Below are positions 26,829-35,744 of a stretch of 64,000 bases of DNA, in pieces. Source of the DNA: DASQHL01 sp963843685. Lineage in GTDB: Bacteria > Chloroflexota > Dehalococcoidia > DSTF01 > JACRBR01. The number at the start of each line of letters is the position of its first letter. Position 1 is the stretch's first letter. A model generated the notes under the pieces. It worked only from the letters and a program-made list of their open reading frames with translations. It had not been told where the DNA came from and made no database searches. The stretch is taken from positions 1 to 64,000 of the forward strand of contig CAWJLO010000032.1 of the NCBI GenBank assembly GCA_963843685.1. The letters run 5' to 3'. The position numbers and the translations under genes are program-made.

Positions 26829-27389
26829 ATGGCGCGTGTACGGCTGAACGAGACGGCGGACCTGCCGGAAGAGCACCGCTGGCTCTTCGAACGGATGGAG
26901 AAGCGCGGCTCGCTGCTCAACATCTTTCGCGCCTTCTCGCACAGCCCCGAAGCCCTGCGCCGCTTCATGAAGCTGGGCAGCTACTTCCTCGAAGACGGAA
27001 AGCTCGACCCGAAGCTGCGCGAGCTGGCCATACTCCGCGTCGGCTACCTCTGTCGCGCGCCGTACGAGTTCTCCCAGCACATCGCCTTCGGCCGCCGCGT
27101 CGGGCTCTCCGACAGCCAGATCCGCGGCATCGCCGATCCGAACGCCGGCCTCTTCGACCCGCGGGAGATGGCCGTCCTGGCCTACGCCGGCGAGATGACG
27201 GCGGACGCGCGCGTATCGGACGCCACCTACGCCGCGGTCGCCGCCTCGCTCAATGCGGAGGAGATCGTCGAGCTCACGCTGGTCACCGGCTACTACAACA
27301 TGGTCTCCCGCGCCCTCAACACGCTTCAGGTAGACGTCGATGCCCCGGCTCAGCGCGACCTCGCGGCGCTGGAGCTGAAGCTTGACTGA
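26829..27389 (+). CDS. Carboxymuconolactone decarboxylase (CMD/AhpD-like) family protein
   Basis: A 186-residue all-helical protein of the CMD family: LDPKLRELAILRVGYLCRAPYEFSQHIAFGR is the family core, shown here by its ends (about residues 58-89). AhpD-type peroxidase relatives have CxxC plus His; here only one Cys (YLCRAP) and the His (FSQH) remain, so classical AhpD chemistry is unlikely. An ACGGAGG ribosome site precedes the ATG. Function is not known. Confidence 0.85.
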   Translation: MARVRLNETADLPEEHRWLFERMEKRGSLLNIFRAFSHSPEALRRFMKLGSYFLEDGKLDPKLRELAILRVGYLCRAPYEFSQHIAFGRRVGLSDSQIRGIADPNAGLFDPREMAVLAYAGEMTADARVSDATYAAVAASLNAEEIVELTLVTGYYNMVSRALNTLQVDVDAPAQRDLAALELKLD

Positions 27390-27409
27390 CCCGCACGTCC
27401 CGGGCCAAG

Positions 27410-27447
27410 GAAACGGTCACGTAACATGCCTGTAACATAGCCGTCAT
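27410..27447 (+). promoter_or_regulatory. GlnR-type nitrogen control box upstream of amt-glnB
   Basis: Four 5-bp elements sit exactly 11 bp apart: GAAAC (27410), GTAAC (27421), GTAAC (27432) and GTCAT (27443), each separated by 6 bp. This matches the actinobacterial GlnR pattern gTnAC-n6-GaAAC repeated. A -10-like TATCCT (27447-27452) overlaps the last element. Confidence 0.55.
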
Positions 27448-27488
27448 ATCCTCCCTGCACTGTTCGATGGAGTCTTGGGGAGGAGAAC

Positions 27489-28835
27489 ATGACGGACGCC
27501 GTACCGCTGTCCGCGGGCGATACATCGTGGGTTCTGGCCGCCTCGGCCCTGGTGCTCTTCATGACGCCTGGGCTTGCCTTCTTCTACGGGGGCTTCGTCC
27601 GTAACAAGAACGTGCTCGGGACCATCATGCAGAGCTTCATCGTGATGGGGCTCGTCGGCGTGCTCTGGGTCGTCATCGGCTACACGCTCGCGTTCGGCCC
27701 GGACGCCGGCGACTGGGGCCTCATCGGCAATCTCGACCACCTCGGGCTGAAGGACGTGGGCGCGCTGGGCAACTCCCAGGCCGGCCCGGGCATCCCCGCC
27801 GAAGCGTTCATGATCTTCCAGTGCATGTTCGCCATCATCACGCCCGCGCTGATCACCGGCGCCTTCGCCGAGCGCGCGAAATTCGGCCCCTTCCTCATCT
27901 TCATGGCGCTGTGGTCACTGCTCGTCTACGCACCCGTTGCGCACTGGGTGTTCGCCGCCGATGGCTGGATCGCGTCCGATATCAAAGGCGTCGACTTCGC
28001 CGGCGGCACCGCCATCCACGTGAACGCCGGCGCGGCTGCGCTGGCGGCGGCCCTCATCTTCGGGCGGCGCAAGGGGTTCAAGGAAGAGCCCATGGAGCCG
28101 CACGACGTGACGATGATCGTCCTCGGCGCGAGCATCCTCTGGTTCGGCTGGTTCGGGTTCAACGCAGGCAGCGCCGGAGCGGCGAACGCCGTCGCCGTCA
28201 ACGCCTTCACCGTGACAAACACCGCCGCGGGGGCGGCCGCGCTCGCGTGGGTGATGATGAGCTGGTGGGTCTCGGGCAAGCCGAGCGTCGTCGGCGCGGC
28301 CGCTGGCGCCGTGGCCGGGCTCGTCGCCATCACGCCGGCCTCCGGCTACGTCCAGCCGATGGAGGCGATCGCCATCGGCGCCACGGCTGGCACCGTGTGC
28401 TTCCTTGCGGTCCAGTGGCGCACGAAGAGCAACATCGATGACTCGCTCGATGTCGTCGCCGTGCATGGTGTCGGTGGGCTCACCGGTGCGCTCCTCACCG
28501 GCGTGTTCTGCGTCGCCGCCGCCACGACCGGCGCGAACGCCCTCGGCGCGCAGGTCAACGGCCTCACGCACGGCGGCGGCTTCGACCAACTCTGGCGGCA
28601 GGCCGTCGGCATCGCCGTCGTCGCACCCTACTCCTTCGTGGTGACCTTCGCGATACTCAAGCTCCTCGACCTCACGATCGGTATCCGCGTGAGCGAGGAA
28701 GAAGAGGTGGCCGGGCTCGACGTCTCGCAGCACGGCGAGCGCGCCTACATCTTCGGCGGCAGCGGACCGGTGCTGGGTATCCCCGAAGCGATCCCCATGC
28801 ACACCACCGCGGCGGGCGTCGCGACCGGAAGCTGA
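27489..28835 (+). CDS. amt: Ammonium transporter Amt
   Basis: A 448-residue trimeric membrane channel for ammonium uptake, with 11 predicted membrane helices. MTPGLAFFYGGFVRNKNVL near the N-terminus and the twin pore histidines (H177 in AIHVNAG, H326 in AVHGVGG) are diagnostic. A GGGGAGGAGAAC ribosome site precedes the ATG. It forms an operon with glnB, whose PII product blocks Amt when nitrogen is replete. Expression is probably driven from the GlnR-type box upstream. Confidence 0.97.
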   Translation: MTDAVPLSAGDTSWVLAASALVLFMTPGLAFFYGGFVRNKNVLGTIMQSFIVMGLVGVLWVVIGYTLAFGPDAGDWGLIGNLDHLGLKDVGALGNSQAGPGIPAEAFMIFQCMFAIITPALITGAFAERAKFGPFLIFMALWSLLVYAPVAHWVFAADGWIASDIKGVDFAGGTAIHVNAGAAALAAALIFGRRKGFKEEPMEPHDVTMIVLGASILWFGWFGFNAGSAGAANAVAVNAFTVTNTAAGAAALAWVMMSWWVSGKPSVVGAAAGAVAGLVAITPASGYVQPMEAIAIGATAGTVCFLAVQWRTKSNIDDSLDVVAVHGVGGLTGALLTGVFCVAAATTGANALGAQVNGLTHGGGFDQLWRQAVGIAVVAPYSFVVTFAILKLLDLTIGIRVSEEEEVAGLDVSQHGERAYIFGGSGPVLGIPEAIPMHTTAAGVATGS

Positions 28836-28887
28836 GCACCTGATGTCGGAGACGGGCGTGACCCGTTAGCCGGAGGATCGAGGACAG

Positions 28888-29229
28888 ATGAAGAAGATCG
28901 AAGCCATCATCCGGCCCGAAAAGCTGGACGACGTGAAGCACGCACTCGCCGAGAAGGGCTACATCGGCCTCAACATCGTCGGCGTCACCGGGCGCGGTGT
29001 CCAGAAGGGCATCGTCCACGGCGGCCGTGGCGGCCAGGCGTACTCCGTGGACATGCTCCCGAAGGTCAAGCTCGAGACGGTAGTGTCCGACAAGAGCGTG
29101 GACGACGTCGTCGAGACGATCCTCAACGCCGCGCGCACGGGGAACATCGGCGATGGCAAGATCTTCATCCTGCCCGTCGATGAGGCGATCCGCGTCCGCA
29201 CTGGCGAGCGCGGCGAGGTCGCCGTGTAG
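28888..29229 (+). CDS. glnB: Nitrogen regulatory protein PII
   Basis: A 113-residue trimeric sensor of 2-oxoglutarate and ATP/ADP that binds Amt and nitrogen enzymes. MKKIEAIIRPEKLDDVKHAL and the C-terminal TGNIGDGKIFILPVDEAIRVRTGE are canonical. The T-loop (GVQKGIVHGGRGGQAYSVDM) keeps a tyrosine at the place of the uridylylated Y51 but has Gly at the Y46 position and looks one residue longer. Being downstream of amt it is GlnK-like in context. An ACCCGTTAGCCGGAGGA leader gives the ribosome site. Confidence 0.95.
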   Translation: MKKIEAIIRPEKLDDVKHALAEKGYIGLNIVGVTGRGVQKGIVHGGRGGQAYSVDMLPKVKLETVVSDKSVDDVVETILNAARTGNIGDGKIFILPVDEAIRVRTGERGEVAV

Positions 29230-29261
29230 CCGCGGCGAACGGATCGTGCGGCGCCCCGTTG

Positions 29262-29910
29262 CTACTCGACGAAGCCGTGATGCACCGCGAACAGCGCTGC
29301 CTGCGTGCGGTCGGACAACTGCAGCTTCTGCAGGATGTTGCTGACATGCGTCTTCACGGTCTTTTCGGACAGCACCAGGTCGCGCGCGATCTCCTTGTTC
29401 GATCGGCCCCGGCCGATCAACCCCAGCACCTCCGTCTCGCGCACGGTCAGCCGCGCCGCGCCGCCTGATGCAGCCGGCACCGCCGTCCGTCACCTGCGCC
29501 ATCAGACGCCGCGCCACGTCCGGGTGCAGAAGCGACTCGCCCGCGTTGGCAAGGCGGATCGCGCGTGCCAGCTCCTGCGGCGACACGTCCTTCATCAGGT
29601 AGCCGGTCGCGCCCGCGCGGATCGCCGGAAAGAGTTTGCTGTCGTCGGAGAAGCTCGTCAGGACGATGATCCGCGCGCCGGAATCGGCCGCACGGATCCG
29701 CCTGATCGCTTCGATGCCGTCCGCGTGCGGCATCACGATGTCCATCAGGATCACGTCCGGCTTGAGCCGCGCCGCGCTCGTCACCGCCTCGTCGCCGTCG
29801 GACGCCTGCCCCGCGATCTCGATGTCGTCCTGCAACCCCAGGAACGCCGTCAGGCCCTCGCGCACGACCGCGTGATCGTCGCAGATCAGCACGCGGATCT
29901 TCTCACCCAC
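29262..29910 (-). CDS. NarL/LuxR-type response regulator; frame interrupted near 29480
   Basis: DNA-binding partner of the histidine kinase encoded immediately upstream (8-nt overlap). The receiver domain has VLICDDHAVVREGL, phosphoacceptor Asp in DVILMDIVMP, and VLTSFSDD then LMKDVSPQELARAI. The LuxR-type HTH (LTVRETEVLGLIGRGRSNKEIA and KTVKTHVSNILQKL) lies in another frame from about 29480. One missing base near GACGGCGGTGCCGG joins the two. GTG 29910 is the start. Confidence 0.88.
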
Positions 29911-31039
29911 ACGGCACCTCCGCGCGCACCGTCGTGCCCGCGCCCTGCGCCGACTCCACGATCAGCTCCGCGCCGAGCGCCTCCGCCCGCTCGCGCATGG
30001 ACGTCAGCCCGAGACGCTTCGACCGGATCTGCGGCGCCACGGGATCGAAGCCGCGACCGTCATCATGCACCGTCAACGTGACGAGCGGCGGCGCCATCGC
30101 CAGCTGCACCTCGATGCGCCGGGCGTCGGCGTGCTTCAGCGCGTTGTTCACGGCCTCCTGCGCGATGCGGAACAACTCCTGCTCGACGTCCGCCGGCAGC
30201 TCCCGCTCGCCCTCCACGCTGACGTCGATCTCGATCTTTCGGACGCGGCTCAGGATCTCGCAGTGCTTCCGCAGCGTCGCCACGAGGCCGTCCGACGCCA
30301 GGTCCGCCGACCGCAGCTCAAAGATCAGCGACCTCATCTCCTGCAAAGCGTCGCGCGAGAGCGCCTGCAGCCGCTCCAGCTGCGCCTTTGCGCCGCCCGC
30401 GTCGCGCTCGAGCAGCGTGCTCGCCGCCTCCGCCGTCAGCACCACGCTGAACAGCGTCTGCGTCACGGAGTCGTGAAGGTCGCGCGCCAGCCGGTTCCGC
30501 TCCTCGATCACGCTCAGCTCGCGGTCCCGCTCGAACAGCCGTGCGTTTTCGATGGCGATCGCCGCGTGTGCCGCCAGCATCGCGATGAAGCGCTGGTCGT
30601 TGTCGCTGAACTCTCCGCCGCCCAACTTCTCCGTCAGGTAGAACGCGCCGATGATCTCGCCCTTCGACACGATCGGCACGCCCAGGAACGACCTCATGTC
30701 GGGATGGTTGTGCGGCCAGCCGTAGAACCGCCGGTCGTCCTGGATGTTGGCGCTCCGAAACGGCCTGCTGTCCTCCAGCATCGCTCCGAGCAGTCCGTGC
30801 GTCCGCGGCAGCGGACCGATCGCCTCGATCTCGGCGTCGCTGATGCCGGACGTGATGAATTCGTCGAAGCCGCCTTCGCCGTCCGGGATCCCCAGCGCCG
30901 CGTAGCGCGCCCCGGCCAGCTCACGCGCGGCGTCCACCATCTTCCGGGAGACGCCGTCCCACGACAGTTCGGCGGAGATCTCCAGCACCGCGTCGCTCAT
31001 CGCCCGCAACCCGCCGTCCGGCGTCATCGGCTTCGTCAT
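29903..31039 (-). CDS. GAF-domain sensor histidine kinase (NarX/DegS-type)
   Basis: A 378-residue soluble kinase. A GAF domain (about 25-168) precedes a HisKA_3 dimerisation region with phosphorylated His in NRLARDLHDSVTQTLFSVVL and a HATPase with EAVNNALKHADA and HDDGRGFDPV. There are no membrane segments, so it senses a cytoplasmic or ligand-bound signal through GAF, as redox- or gas-sensing relatives (DosS, NreB) do. ATG 31039 is favoured over GTG 31042 because TACAAT lies 7 nt upstream of it. Confidence 0.92.
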   Translation of the reverse strand: MTKPMTPDGGLRAMSDAVLEISAELSWDGVSRKMVDAARELAGARYAALGIPDGEGGFDEFITSGISDAEIEAIGPLPRTHGLLGAMLEDSRPFRSANIQDDRRFYGWPHNHPDMRSFLGVPIVSKGEIIGAFYLTEKLGGGEFSDNDQRFIAMLAAHAAIAIENARLFERDRELSVIEERNRLARDLHDSVTQTLFSVVLTAEAASTLLERDAGGAKAQLERLQALSRDALQEMRSLIFELRSADLASDGLVATLRKHCEILSRVRKIEIDVSVEGERELPADVEQELFRIAQEAVNNALKHADARRIEVQLAMAPPLVTLTVHDDGRGFDPVAPQIRSKRLGLTSMRERAEALGAELIVESAQGAGTTVRAEVPCG

Positions 31040-31046
31040 CACGCCG

Positions 31047-31052
31047 ATTGTA
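31047..31052 (-). promoter_or_regulatory. -10 box of the histidine kinase operon (leaderless layout)
   Basis: TACAAT on the minus strand, 7 nt before ATG 31039; no ribosome site. It is back to back with the batA promoter. Confidence 0.5.
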
Positions 31053-31087
31053 CCGGCACCCGCGACGGGCCCCGCGGTGGAAACGGC

Positions 31088-31093
31088 TAGAAT
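31088..31093 (+). promoter_or_regulatory. -10 box of batA (leaderless layout)
   Basis: TAGAAT lies 6 nt before the ATG at 31100, in the 60-bp divergent region shared with the histidine kinase. Confidence 0.5.
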
Positions 31094-31099
31094 CTGTCG

Positions 31100-32056
31100 A
31101 TGGACGGCGTCCGCTTCGCCACGCCCGCGCTCCTCTGGTTACTCGTGCTCCTGCCCGTGGTCGGTCTCCTGACGGTCCGCTGGAAGCGCCCGCCGGCCCT
31201 GCGTTTCGGCTCGGTCGGCGACGCCGTCGCTGCTCCCGTCACCTGGCGCATCCGCGGCGAACGGCTTCTGCCGCTCATGCGTCTCCTCGCCCTCGCCGCG
31301 CTCGTCGTCGCGATCGCCGGGCCCCGCCACGGCGTTGCCGGCGCCGAGACCACCGGCGAAGGCGTCGACATCGCCCTCGCCTTCGACACCTCCGCCAGCA
31401 TGACGCTGCCCTACGCGCACAACGAGACGCGCCTCGACGCCGCGAAGCAGGTGCTCTCCAACTTCGTCGAATCTCGAAACGGCGATCGCGTCGGGCTGGT
31501 GGTCTTCCAGGCTTCGAGCCTCACGCTCAGCCCTCTCAGCTCCGACTACGCCGCCGTCGCCGCCGACGTCCGCGTCGCCGATCACGTCCACCTGCGCGAC
31601 GGCACGGCCATCGGCCTCGCGATCGCCCAGTCCGCCGCGCTCCTGCGAGAGTCCAGCGCCGCCAGCCGCATCGTCATCCTGCTCACAGACGGTGAAAACA
31701 ATGTCCACGACGTCGAGCCGCTCGCCGCCGCCCGGATCGCCCAGACGCTCGGCGTGCGTGTCTACGTTGTCGGCCTCGGCGGCGGCTCCGGCGTACCCGA
31801 CGCTGCGCGCTTCACCGTGGACGAGCAGGCGATGCGCCAGATCGCGCAGATCACCGGTGGCACCTACAACCGCGCCGAAGATCCGGCGTCGCTCCAGGCC
31901 ACCTACGACCAGATCGACCGCCTGGAGCGTTCGCGCCTCCCCGGCGCGCAATTCACCCGCTTCGACGACTGGTCGCCGTTCGTGCTCGCCGCCGCCGCGG
32001 TCCTGCTCGCGCTCGAGCTGGTCCTGCGCTACGGGCTGTTCAGGAGGGTCGAGTGA
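31100..32056 (+). CDS. BatA-like VWA-domain membrane protein
   Basis: A 318-residue protein with two N-terminal hydrophobic segments, a von Willebrand A domain with MIDAS residues in LAFDTSASM and LLTDGENN, and a C-terminal transmembrane helix. This is the Bat (Bacteroides aerotolerance) architecture; such proteins often work with a MoxR ATPase, which is not adjacent here. They are thought to act as metal-dependent scaffolds in the envelope. It overlaps the next gene by 4 nt (GTGA). Confidence 0.85.
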   Translation: MDGVRFATPALLWLLVLLPVVGLLTVRWKRPPALRFGSVGDAVAAPVTWRIRGERLLPLMRLLALAALVVAIAGPRHGVAGAETTGEGVDIALAFDTSASMTLPYAHNETRLDAAKQVLSNFVESRNGDRVGLVVFQASSLTLSPLSSDYAAVAADVRVADHVHLRDGTAIGLAIAQSAALLRESSAASRIVILLTDGENNVHDVEPLAAARIAQTLGVRVYVVGLGGGSGVPDAARFTVDEQAMRQIAQITGGTYNRAEDPASLQATYDQIDRLERSRLPGAQFTRFDDWSPFVLAAAAVLLALELVLRYGLFRRVE

Positions 32057-33783
32057 CCTTCGGCTCCCCGGGCTACCTGCTCGTGCTCCTTCTCGTACCC
32101 GTCGCGGTCGGCTCCTTCGTCGCGTGGGCCCTCTGGCGCCGTCGTGCGCTGCGCAGCCTCGGCACGACGCACGGCGGCGGCCGGCGGGTCCGCTACGTCG
32201 TCCCGCTGCTGCTGATCGCCGCGCTCGTCCTTGCCGCGGTAGCCGCCGCCCGTCCGCGCGCCGGCTCGCACCAAACGACGGTGCGGACGCGCGGCATCGA
32301 CGTCGTGATCGTGCTTGACGTCTCGCAGAGCATGCTGGCCGACGATGCGCCGCCGACGCGCCTGCGCCGTGCGCAGGAGGAGATCGATGCGCTGTTGGCC
32401 CGGCTCCCCGGAGACCGCGTCGGGCTCGTCGTGTTCGCCGGCTCGTCCTTCGTGCGCGCCCCCCTCACCTCCGATCTGCGGGCCTTGCGCGAGATCGTGA
32501 GCGGTGTGGACGGCGAACGCGGCCTCGTCGCGCCGGGGTCCGACCTCGGAGGCGCGATCCTCGCAGGTCGGGGGCTGTTGGCCGCGGGCGACGCTCCCGC
32601 ACGCGTCATGCTCATCGTCTCCGACGGAGAAGATCGTGGCGCCGGCGTCACGCCCGCCGTGGAGTCCGCCCGCGGCGCCGGCATCCGCGTCTACACGGCT
32701 GGCGTCGGCACGCCGGAGGGCGCGCCGGTGCGTGATCTGGACCCCGTCACCGGCGAGGCTCACGAGAGGCTCGACACGTCCGGGCAACCCGTCATTACGC
32801 GGCTGGACGCGCAAGCGCTCCGCGATGTCGCGGCCGTCGGCGGCGGCCGCTACGTCGAGCTCTCCGGCGCCGGCCAGCCCCTCGCAGATCTTGCCGCCGA
32901 TTTCCAGAGCCTCAGCCCCGCCACGCTGCAGGGCCCCACCGTCTCCACGCCCATCGAGCGCGGCCGTCTCGTCGCTGGCCTGGCGCTGCTCGTGCTGCTC
33001 GTCGCGACGCTGCTGCCGCTGTTCCCATCGGCGGTCGGGCGGACCGGGCGTGCTGCTCGCTGGCTGCCTCTCGCCGGCGCCGGGCTCCTCGTCGGCTCCG
33101 TCTGCACGGCCGGCGTGGCCTCCGTGAACCGTCGCGGCAACGATGCCTACGAGGCCGGCGACTACGCCGGCGCCGTGACGCTGTACCGCACCGCGGAAGC
33201 CATCGATCCGTCGCGCGCGGAGCCCTATTACAACGCCGGCAACGCGTACGAGCGTCAGGGTGACAACGACAGCGCCGTGGCCCAGGCGAAACGCGCGCTG
33301 GACACCGGCGATCCGCTGATCCTGGATCCCGCCGAGTACTCGCTCGGCAACCACAGCGCAGCCGCCGGCCTCTACGCGGACGCCGCGGATGCCTACCGCC
33401 GCGCGCTTCTCGCCAACCCCTCGGACGCCGACGCCAAGCACAACCTGGAGATCGTGGAGGCGCTCCAGCACGCCACGCCCACGCCGCAACCGAGCGAGAT
33501 CGCGCCCACGCCTCCAACCGAAGGTACGGCCGGTCCGCCGTCCTCCGGTACCCCGGACGCTACCGCCCAACCGAGCTCCGGCCAGGCCGGCACGCCCGGC
33601 CCCGCCGATCCCCGATCGCTGTCCACGCAACAGCTCCAGCAGCAGTTGGAGGAGGCGCTCGCCGGGCTGGACCAGAGCTTCACGGAGGAGCAGGCCCTGC
33701 ACGCCCTCGACCTCATCGAGGAGATGAACCGCCGCGCGAGCCAGCAGCCGCCGTCTCAGGGCGGCTCGGCCCCCGACTACTGA
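32053..33783 (+). CDS. BatB-like VWA protein fused to TPR region (BatB-BatC-type)
   Basis: A 576-residue membrane protein. The order is two N-terminal hydrophobic helices, a VWA domain (MIDAS DVSQS at about 95, IVSDGED later), two further hydrophobic segments (around 310-360), then TPR repeats (NDAYEAGDYAGAVTLYR, AEPYYNAGNAYERQGDND, DAYRRALLANPSD). A Pro/Thr/Ser-rich linker and a short helical end follow. In many bacteria BatB and the TPR protein BatC are separate genes, so this is a fusion of the two. It starts at a GTG overlapping the batA stop. Confidence 0.85.
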   Translation: MTFGSPGYLLVLLLVPVAVGSFVAWALWRRRALRSLGTTHGGGRRVRYVVPLLLIAALVLAAVAAARPRAGSHQTTVRTRGIDVVIVLDVSQSMLADDAPPTRLRRAQEEIDALLARLPGDRVGLVVFAGSSFVRAPLTSDLRALREIVSGVDGERGLVAPGSDLGGAILAGRGLLAAGDAPARVMLIVSDGEDRGAGVTPAVESARGAGIRVYTAGVGTPEGAPVRDLDPVTGEAHERLDTSGQPVITRLDAQALRDVAAVGGGRYVELSGAGQPLADLAADFQSLSPATLQGPTVSTPIERGRLVAGLALLVLLVATLLPLFPSAVGRTGRAARWLPLAGAGLLVGSVCTAGVASVNRRGNDAYEAGDYAGAVTLYRTAEAIDPSRAEPYYNAGNAYERQGDNDSAVAQAKRALDTGDPLILDPAEYSLGNHSAAAGLYADAADAYRRALLANPSDADAKHNLEIVEALQHATPTPQPSEIAPTPPTEGTAGPPSSGTPDATAQPSSGQAGTPGPADPRSLSTQQLQQQLEEALAGLDQSFTEEQALHALDLIEEMNRRASQQPPSQGGSAPDY

Positions 33784-33836
33784 CACCCCCGGTCAGGGAT
33801 CAGGGCTCTCGCCGCGCCCTGGAGGCCACCACAACC

Positions 33837-33865
33837 TTTACGTGCACGTGAGAGTGCGCTAAACT
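33837..33865 (+). promoter_or_regulatory. Promoter of the heterodimeric ABC exporter operon
   Basis: -35 TTTACG (33837-33842), 17-bp spacer, -10 TAAACT (33860-33865), then 8 nt to the ATG at 33874. This predicts a leader of at most one or two nucleotides. Confidence 0.55.
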
Positions 33866-33873
33866 CCCGCCTG

Positions 33874-35736
33874 ATGAAACGACGACGAGTGCCGTATCCC
33901 GTTCGTTTGCTCGCATATGCACGCCCGTACAAGGCGCGGCTCGGTTTGGCGACCGGCGCGCTGCTCGGGCTGACGGCGTTCCAGCTGATCGGACCGTATC
34001 TGGTCCGGTACGCCATCGACACCGGCGTGGACATCCGCGACGATAACGGCAAGTTCGTCGCCCACGGGAACCTGCACACGCTGCTGATCGCGGCGGCGCT
34101 GATCACGGTGGCGGCGGCGTTCAGGGGAATCTTCCAGTTCTGGCAGAGCTACACGGGTGAGTGGGTCTCCCAGCGAGTGGCCTACGACATCCGCAACGAC
34201 ATCTACGACCACCTCCAACGCCTGAGCTTCGCGTACCACGACAAGGCGCAGACCGGACAGGTCATGCAGCGCGCCACGCAGGACGTCGAAGGCGTCCGCA
34301 TGTTCGTGAACATGGGTTTCATTCGGCTGATGTACGTGATCGTGCTGCTGATCGCGTCGCTCACGATGATGCTGATAGTTGACGTAAAGCTGGCTCTTCT
34401 AAGCTGGCTATTCATACCGCCTACGGCCATCATCGCCATCCGCATGACCTCCAAGCTCCGCCCGATCTGGCTCCAGGTACAGAACCTCCAGGGCCGCGTC
34501 GGCGTGGTGCTCCAGGAAAACCTCAGCGGTATGCGCGTCGTCAAGGCCTTCGGCCGCGAGAAGCACGAAGCGGAGAAGTTCGAGGAGGAGGCGTTCAACC
34601 TCTTCGACAACTCGTACGCCACCAACCGCATCCAGGCGACCTACTCGCCCATGCTCAACCTCACGTGGGCGCTCGCTATGGTCGCCACGGCGTGGTACGG
34701 CTCGTTCCAGATCCTTCACGGCGATCTGCAGCCCGGTGAGCTGACGCAGTTCATGCTCTACCTGACCATGCTGCAGCTGCCGGTGCGCAGCATCGGCTGG
34801 GTGAACATGCTCTGGGCACGCGCTTCGACTTCGGGCGAGCGCATCTACGACATCCTGGACGCCGAGTCGGCGGTGCAGGAGAAGGCCGATGCGTACGACT
34901 TGCAAGAGCCGCACGGCCACGTGAAGTTCGAGGACGTGTCGTTCGGCTACGACGCGATCAGTCCTGTGCTCCGGGACGTGGATCTCGAGGCAAAGCCCGG
35001 CGAAGTGGTCGCGCTCCTCGGACAGACCGGCTCCGGCAAGACGACCGTCGTGAACCTGATGCCGCGCTTCTACGACGTCACCGGCGGCAAGATCACCATC
35101 GATGGCGCCGACATCCGCGATCTCAAGCTGGCGTCGCTGCGCCGCATCTTCGGCATCGTCCAGCAGGACGTCTTTCTCTTCTCCGCCACGATCCGCGAGA
35201 ACATCGCGTACGGCGCATCATCCGCGACCGACGAAGATGTCGTCCGCGTGTCGAAGTTGGCCCGCATCCACGAATTCATCGAGAGCCTGCCTGACGGCTA
35301 CGACACGTGGGTCGGCGAGCGCGGCATCACGCTCTCCGGTGGTCAGAAGCAGCGCATCTCGATCGCCCGCACGCTGCTGCTCGACCCGAAGATCCTCGTC
35401 TTCGACGACTCCACGTCCAGCGTCGACACGGAGACCGAGTACCTGATCCAGCAGGCGCTGGCGGAGCTGATGAAGGGCCGGACCACGTTCGTCATCGCGC
35501 AGCGCCTGCGGACGGTGAAGACGGCCGACCAGATCCTCGTGCTGCAGAACGGCAAGATCGCCCAGAGCGGTCGCCACGAAGATCTCATCAAGGAGGACGG
35601 CCCCTACCAGATCATCTACGACCTCGAGCTCCGCGACCAGGAGGAGGCCTTCGAGCGCGAACGCGAGCGTCTGGCGAACGCCGCCCAGGAATCGGCGCTT
35701 GAAGCACAGGGCGTGCCGGCCGGCGGCGGGAGCTAG
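33874..35736 (+). CDS. ABC exporter half-transporter with degenerate catalytic site
   Basis: A 620-residue fusion of a six-helix exporter membrane domain and an ATPase domain. Walker A GQTGSGKTT is near 383, signature LSGGQKQR at 487, and Walker B LVFDDSTSSVD has Asp where the catalytic Glu should be. The H-loop histidine is replaced by Gln (VIAQRL, Q543). Such substitutions mark the inactive-site subunit of heterodimeric exporters like TM287/288 or BmrCD. The partner follows 8 nt downstream. The substrate is likely a drug or lipid. Confidence 0.93.
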   Translation: MKRRRVPYPVRLLAYARPYKARLGLATGALLGLTAFQLIGPYLVRYAIDTGVDIRDDNGKFVAHGNLHTLLIAAALITVAAAFRGIFQFWQSYTGEWVSQRVAYDIRNDIYDHLQRLSFAYHDKAQTGQVMQRATQDVEGVRMFVNMGFIRLMYVIVLLIASLTMMLIVDVKLALLSWLFIPPTAIIAIRMTSKLRPIWLQVQNLQGRVGVVLQENLSGMRVVKAFGREKHEAEKFEEEAFNLFDNSYATNRIQATYSPMLNLTWALAMVATAWYGSFQILHGDLQPGELTQFMLYLTMLQLPVRSIGWVNMLWARASTSGERIYDILDAESAVQEKADAYDLQEPHGHVKFEDVSFGYDAISPVLRDVDLEAKPGEVVALLGQTGSGKTTVVNLMPRFYDVTGGKITIDGADIRDLKLASLRRIFGIVQQDVFLFSATIRENIAYGASSATDEDVVRVSKLARIHEFIESLPDGYDTWVGERGITLSGGQKQRISIARTLLLDPKILVFDDSTSSVDTETEYLIQQALAELMKGRTTFVIAQRLRTVKTADQILVLQNGKIAQSGRHEDLIKEDGPYQIIYDLELRDQEEAFERERERLANAAQESALEAQGVPAGGGS

Positions 35737-35744
35737 GAGACCCC

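Noticed and set aside
29262..29480. Separate small LuxR-type regulator
   Set aside because: It is the DNA-binding half of the frameshifted response regulator, contiguous with the receiver domain.
32029..33786. 585-codon minus-strand ORF across the BatB-TPR gene
   Set aside because: Composition of a shadow frame; VWA and TPR motifs lie on the plus strand.
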